DNA of 64,000 nt from Thermohalobaculum sp963822985 (lineage in GTDB: Bacteria; Pseudomonadota; Alphaproteobacteria; Rhodobacterales; Rhodobacteraceae): NCBI GenBank assembly GCA_963822985.1, contig CAWGJU010000004.1:1-64000 (forward strand). The letters run 5' to 3'. Below the pieces are notes generated by a model. The model had not been told where the DNA came from. It ran no database searches and saw nothing but the letters and a program-made list of their open reading frames with translations. Shown here piece after piece: positions 60,694-64,000 of the stretch (positions within the stretch are counted from its first letter, which is position 1; each line of letters begins with the position of its first letter). A program made the translations under genes and the position numbers.

Positions 60694-61134
60694 TTACTGC
60701 GCCGTGACATTCTCGAGCAGCAGCGCCATCCGTTGCCCCGCCTTGCCCGGATATTTGCCCGAGGCCACCGCATCGAGGTTAGAGGCGTCGTCGCCCACCT
60801 GAATCAGCGCAACCATTCCGAGCGGGAAATGCGGCGTGCACTTGACCGGGTGGAGGCCGGGCGCGTTCAGGGTTACACTTACCTCCTGGTTGATCTTGCC
60901 CTTGAAGGCCTCTGCGTCGTCCGGGAGCGCGCCCAGGATCGACTCGGCATTGTGGCTCTTGTCCGTCGGCACGAAGGTCACCGTGTCGCCGGGCTCGACC
61001 TTCAGAAAGGCCGGCTCGAACACCATGAGCTGGCCATCCGAGCCCTTGTTCAGCATCTGCACCTGATGGTCGGCTGCGATCGCCGCGCCGGCGAAAGCGA
61101 GGCTCGCGGCGAGAATGGAAGCGGTCAGTTTCAT
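60694..61134 (-). CDS. pseudoazurin (blue copper protein)
   Basis: This is a 146-aa periplasmic electron carrier. A signal peptide (cut near GAAIAA, residue 20) is followed by a cupredoxin fold: MLNKGSDGQLMVFEPAFLKV, DKSHNAESI (His ligand), VKCTPHFPLGM (Cys, His, Met ligands). Pseudoazurin donates electrons to nitrite reductases, and its place next to heme d1 genes fits that. Most family members have Y-G-M between His and Met (CTPHYGMGM). Here it is F-P-L, a small change near the site that keeps the spacing. Confidence 0.92.
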   Translation of the reverse strand: MKLTASILAASLAFAGAAIAADHQVQMLNKGSDGQLMVFEPAFLKVEPGDTVTFVPTDKSHNAESILGALPDDAEAFKGKINQEVSVTLNAPGLHPVKCTPHFPLGMVALIQVGDDASNLDAVASGKYPGKAGQRMALLLENVTAQ

Positions 61135-61211
61135 CGTCTTGCTCCTTGCTTGTGTTGATCCTGTCGAGACGGGGAGTTAGGGGCGGACCGGCCATGCGAG
61201 GTTGCGCGAGG

Positions 61212-61940
61212 TCAAACAGCGCAGGATTTGGGAGACATGCGCGCCGGCATGGCGAGGCTGCGGGCGACGAAGGCGGGAGCCCGCGCCGAGCGGCCGATCG
61301 GCTCGAGCACGGTTCCATCGAAGCCCGTCGCCGTGACCGCTTCGGGCAGATCCTCCTCCACATGGCTCGCGGCAGTGGCGAAAAACGGGAGGCAGATCGC
61401 GGGGCCTTTGACCGACAGCCCTTCCGCAAGGAAGGGGGGCTGATCGACAAAGCAGACGCGGACCTCGGCGAAGGGCAGGCGCGCCGCCATTCCGTCCGCC
61501 GCGGCCCGCGCCGCGGCAGCCGCGCGCGGATCGTTGGGCGAGCCATGCGCCGCGACGACGAGCGTCGCCGTCGCGGGTTCGAGCCCCTCCGCCTCCGCCG
61601 CCTCGGCGACCCGGTTGGCGCAGAGGGCCGGCAGGTGGGGGTCGAGCCCGAATGGCGGCAGGATCTCGAGCCCCGCCGCTCTCGCCTCCGCAAGCCGCTT
61701 CGGCAGCAGGCTCGAGACGAACCAGCCGTCGCTCATGAACATCGGGTAGATGCGCGCCCGGTCGCCGGCCGCCGCGAGCGCGCGCGGCAGAGCGGCCGCG
61801 TCGGCGAGCGTGGCCGATGCGATGCGCCGATCGGGCAGGTGCCGCCCGACCGCGCGGGCGAACTCCGCCATCGCCGACTCCTGCCGGGGCGGGTCGCTCG
61901 GCGAGCCGTGCGCGACGATGATGGTGGTCGGCAGCGTCAA
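61212..61940 (-). CDS. CbiX/SirB-like chelatase family protein
   Basis: This is a 242-aa protein with two related halves, each opening with an AHGS motif: TTIIVAHGSPSDPPRQES and TLVVAAHGSPNDPRAAA. YPMFMSDGWFVSSLLPKRL and FVDQPPFLAEGL follow them. It has the double CbiX fold that inserts metals into sirohydrochlorin-type rings. In a nir cluster it may handle an iron or d1 precursor. It overlaps nirN by four bases and precedes pseudoazurin by 77 bp. Confidence 0.8.
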   Translation of the reverse strand: MTLPTTIIVAHGSPSDPPRQESAMAEFARAVGRHLPDRRIASATLADAAALPRALAAAGDRARIYPMFMSDGWFVSSLLPKRLAEARAAGLEILPPFGLDPHLPALCANRVAEAAEAEGLEPATATLVVAAHGSPNDPRAAAAARAAADGMAARLPFAEVRVCFVDQPPFLAEGLSVKGPAICLPFFATAASHVEEDLPEAVTATGFDGTVLEPIGRSARAPAFVARSLAMPARMSPKSCAV

Positions 61941-63517
61941 TGGCTCGTCCCTTCCGAAAAGGTGATCTTGTTCCAGACGTTGTACTTGCCCGATGGCTTC
62001 CTCATCGGCAGGCGCTTGACCTCTTCCAGGGTCGCCGCGTCGTAGACGATCACGGCGCCGTCATCCTCCCAGACCGAGACGAGCACGTGCTTGCCCTCGC
62101 GGTCGAACTCGGCATGGGCAACGGTGGCGCCCGGCACCGGCTGGAGCGTCTTCACGATCTCCAGCGTCTCGCGGTCGATCACATGCATCTTGTCGCGGTT
62201 CGGCCCGAAGAACACGTCGGCCCAGAGATAGGGCGAGTTCTCGTGGCCGCGCAGGAAAAAGCCGGGGCCCGCCGTCTCGATCTCGCGCACCAGGCTCCAA
62301 TCGTCGAGGGCGATGACCGACAGGCGCGGCTCGCCCAGATGCGGCGTCGCCATGACGCGCTTGCCGTCCCGCTCCCAGGTCACGCCCGAGCCGAGATGCG
62401 GCATCCCCGGCAGGGGAAGCTCGGCGATCTCGCGGCGCACGTCGAGGTTGACGACAACGGCGCGCGCGCCGTCGCGGGTGGCGCCGATCAGGTTCCGATA
62501 CGAGGGATCGAAGAAGAAGTCGTCGATCGGCTCGGCCACCTCGGTCCGCCGCAGCGCGAAGAGCCCCTCGGAGGAGGGCAGCGCCTCGACCATGCCCTTC
62601 TCGTAGCTGTGGACGAAGCCTTCGTAGACCGGCTGGGCATCGGGATCGGTCGCAATCTCCCAGATCTCGGGCACGTCCTTCAGCGCCAGCACGAAACTGT
62701 CGCGCGTCGGCGCCTGGTAGACCGCCGAGACGCGGGAGGGTGTGCTCTCCTTGTCGGCGACCTGGAAGATGCGGGCCACCGACAGGTCATCGGTCGCGAG
62801 GATCGTCAGCGTGCGCGGTAGGTAGTTCGCAACGGCCAGCCACCTGCCGTCCTTCGAGATGGCGATATTGCGGCTGTTTATGCCCGCGCGAATGCGGCCG
62901 ACCTCCTCGAGCGACCAGAGGTCGTATTTCTGCACCCAGCCGTCCCGGCTCATGATGAAGACGAAGTGTCCGTCGGGCGAGAACTTCAGCCCGCCATGCA
63001 CGGCGTACGGCGTGGGGAAGCGCGCGATCGGCTCGAAGGCGTCGCCGTCGAGCACGCTGACATGATGGTCGCCGCTCTCGACGACGAGGAAAAGATTGAG
63101 CGGATCGGCGTCGAAGACCGGCAGATCGGCGGGCCGGTAGTCGGGGTTCATCTGCCGGCTGGCGGCGATCTCCGTCTCGCCCCAGACGGGAACCTCGGCC
63201 AGCGGCGTCTGGATGTAGGCGGCGAGCGCGGTGATCTCGTCCGCCGAGAGCGAGCCCGCGAAGCCCGGCATCTGCGTCGAGACGCGGCCGTGGGCGATCA
63301 CCGCCTCGAGCTCGGCCGCTTTTCCGCGCCGCAGCGCCTCGGGGATCAGCGCGGGGCCGGTTCCGCCGAGCCGGTCGGCGCCGTGGCAGGCGGCACAGTT
63401 CTCGGCAAAGAGCGCCGCCCCGTCCCGCATGGCGCCATTCTGCGCGGCAGCAGGCGGGCCGAGCGAGGCGGCGAGCAGTACGGCGCGGAAGCTACTGGAA
63501 GCGATGCGCGGGGTCAT
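61937..63517 (-). CDS. nirN: NirN: c-type cytochrome, heme d1 dehydrogenase
   Basis: It performs the last step of heme d1 maturation, oxidising dihydro-d1. It has 526 aa with a signal peptide (cut near GPPAAA, residue 25), a cytochrome c domain with CAACHG (about residues 41-46), and an eight-bladed d1 propeller (HVSVLDGDAFEPIARF, GLKFSPDGHFVFIMSRDG, GINSRNIAISKDGRWLAVAN). It ends RKPSGKYNVWNKI and EGTSH, the NirN signature rather than the TPTGKFNVYNT end of NirS. It overlaps nirJ by 26 bases. Confidence 0.9.
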   Translation of the reverse strand: MTPRIASSSFRAVLLAASLGPPAAAQNGAMRDGAALFAENCAACHGADRLGGTGPALIPEALRRGKAAELEAVIAHGRVSTQMPGFAGSLSADEITALAAYIQTPLAEVPVWGETEIAASRQMNPDYRPADLPVFDADPLNLFLVVESGDHHVSVLDGDAFEPIARFPTPYAVHGGLKFSPDGHFVFIMSRDGWVQKYDLWSLEEVGRIRAGINSRNIAISKDGRWLAVANYLPRTLTILATDDLSVARIFQVADKESTPSRVSAVYQAPTRDSFVLALKDVPEIWEIATDPDAQPVYEGFVHSYEKGMVEALPSSEGLFALRRTEVAEPIDDFFFDPSYRNLIGATRDGARAVVVNLDVRREIAELPLPGMPHLGSGVTWERDGKRVMATPHLGEPRLSVIALDDWSLVREIETAGPGFFLRGHENSPYLWADVFFGPNRDKMHVIDRETLEIVKTLQPVPGATVAHAEFDREGKHVLVSVWEDDGAVIVYDAATLEEVKRLPMRKPSGKYNVWNKITFSEGTSH

Positions 63518-64000
63518 GGCTCTTTCCGCGGAAGGGGGCGACGGTCAGTCGCTCGAAGGGCGCCTCGAGGCCGATCTCGGCGTCGTCGAGATAGCAGGCC
63601 GGGTCTTCGGCCCAGGGGTCGCCGGTCAACTGGAGGGCGCGGATGCGCGTGTTGCCGCCGCAGACCGCCTGGTGAGCGCAGGCGCCGCAGCGGCCTTTGA
63701 GCGGGCGCGGGCGGGTGCGCAGCGTGGCAAGGATCGGGTCGTCGCCAGTCCAGATCTCGGAGAACGGCCGCTCCTTGACCGAGCCCACGGAATAATCCGA
63801 CCAGTAGGTGTCGGGATGCACGATCCCTTGCGTGTCGATGTTCGCGACACCCACGCCCGAGGAGTTGCCGCCCCAGGCCTCTAGGTGCTTGCGCATGTGC
63901 GCGACGCGCTCGGCCGGGAACCGCGCCGAAGCCCAGTTCAGCAGGTAGACCGCGTCGGCGTCGTTGTTGCCAGTGACGATCTCCAGTTGCCGGCCGGCCT
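63492..64000 (-). CDS. nirJ: NirJ: heme d1 radical SAM enzyme, C-terminal part
   Basis: This is the C-terminal 169 residues, cut by the window end. It is open to base 64000 and reads GRQLEIVTGNNDADAVYLLN onward. The SPASM region follows: GVGVANIDTQGIVHPDTYWSD, GSVKERPFSEIW, the Fe-S cysteines in RCGACAHQAVCGGNTRIRAL, and ACYLDDAEIGLE. NirJ removes propionates from the tetrapyrrole in heme d1 synthesis. It is followed by nirN, a common order in denitrifiers. Confidence 0.92.
   Translation of the reverse strand, partial: AGRQLEIVTGNNDADAVYLLNWASARFPAERVAHMRKHLEAWGGNSSGVGVANIDTQGIVHPDTYWSDYSVGSVKERPFSEIWTGDDPILATLRTRPRPLKGRCGACAHQAVCGGNTRIRALQLTGDPWAEDPACYLDDAEIGLEAPFERLTVAPFRGKSHDPAHRFQ

Noticed and set aside
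61937..63517. NirS cytochrome cd1 nitrite reductase
   Set aside because: The C-terminal end (RKPSGKYNVWNKI, EGTSH) and length fit NirN better than NirS.

Overview
The window is GC-rich DNA from an alphaproteobacterium, probably Rhodobacterales or a near relative. The evidence is the gene set and order: guaB-rlmE-ppx, a decayed GNAT gene between rpmA and obg, proB-proA, invasion-associated locus B, a MucR regulator, an ACP-ketosynthase-lpxD block, and an MTHFR-like/pterin-methyltransferase cluster. A heme d1 cluster (nirJ, nirN, a CbiX-like chelatase) followed by pseudoazurin suggests denitrification. No rRNA, tRNA or CRISPR array was seen.

Bases 1-15,000 are an accessory graveyard. An IS630 element is interrupted by an IS5 element near its start codon and by an IS110 element mid-gene. 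The IS110 plus IS630-3' unit is repeated in tandem. Next come a second, truncated IS5, a dead phage prohead protease/capsid gene, a broken MobV relaxase, a PemK/MazF-like toxin gene, an MFS transporter, phage-type genes (a ParB-domain DNA methyltransferase missing a middle segment, an ASCH protein, small hypotheticals, a DUF3489 protein, a capsid 5' fragment), a MucR-type regulator, and fragments of a serine recombinase, UvrD and an amidohydrolase.

Bases 15,960-22,590 carry the most interesting unit: a tight four-gene operon on the minus strand. In transcription order it encodes a secreted VWA-OmpA protein, a small Cys-rich secreted protein, a one-TM protein, and a secreted TPR protein with a C-terminal CHAT (caspase-like) protease domain with His and Cys in place. 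It looks like an undescribed envelope protease module. A decayed IS630 copy separates it from the core genome.

Bases 24,600-64,000 are mostly core genes: purine synthesis (guaB), rRNA methylation, Ppx/GppA, C1 and threonine metabolism (metF, an MTHFR-like/methyltransferase trio, kbl-tdh), cysE, kdsA, an RND pump (inner-membrane gene frameshifted), a HerA-like ATPase with a candidate divergent sRNA, ialB, a matrixin-like protease with a VPxPA-CTERM tail, an AI-2E exporter, ACP-KAS-lpxD, two peptidoglycan enzymes, proA-proB-obg-rpmA-rplU, a complete Mla/MCE lipid transport operon, and the heme d1 cluster, cut by the window end.

Several single-base frameshifts occur in otherwise sound genes (acrB-like, ACP, an IS110 copy). 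They may be real decay or assembly error. One junction, obg-proB, holds a 17-bp tandem repeat whose copy number decides whether the two ORFs are separate or fused.
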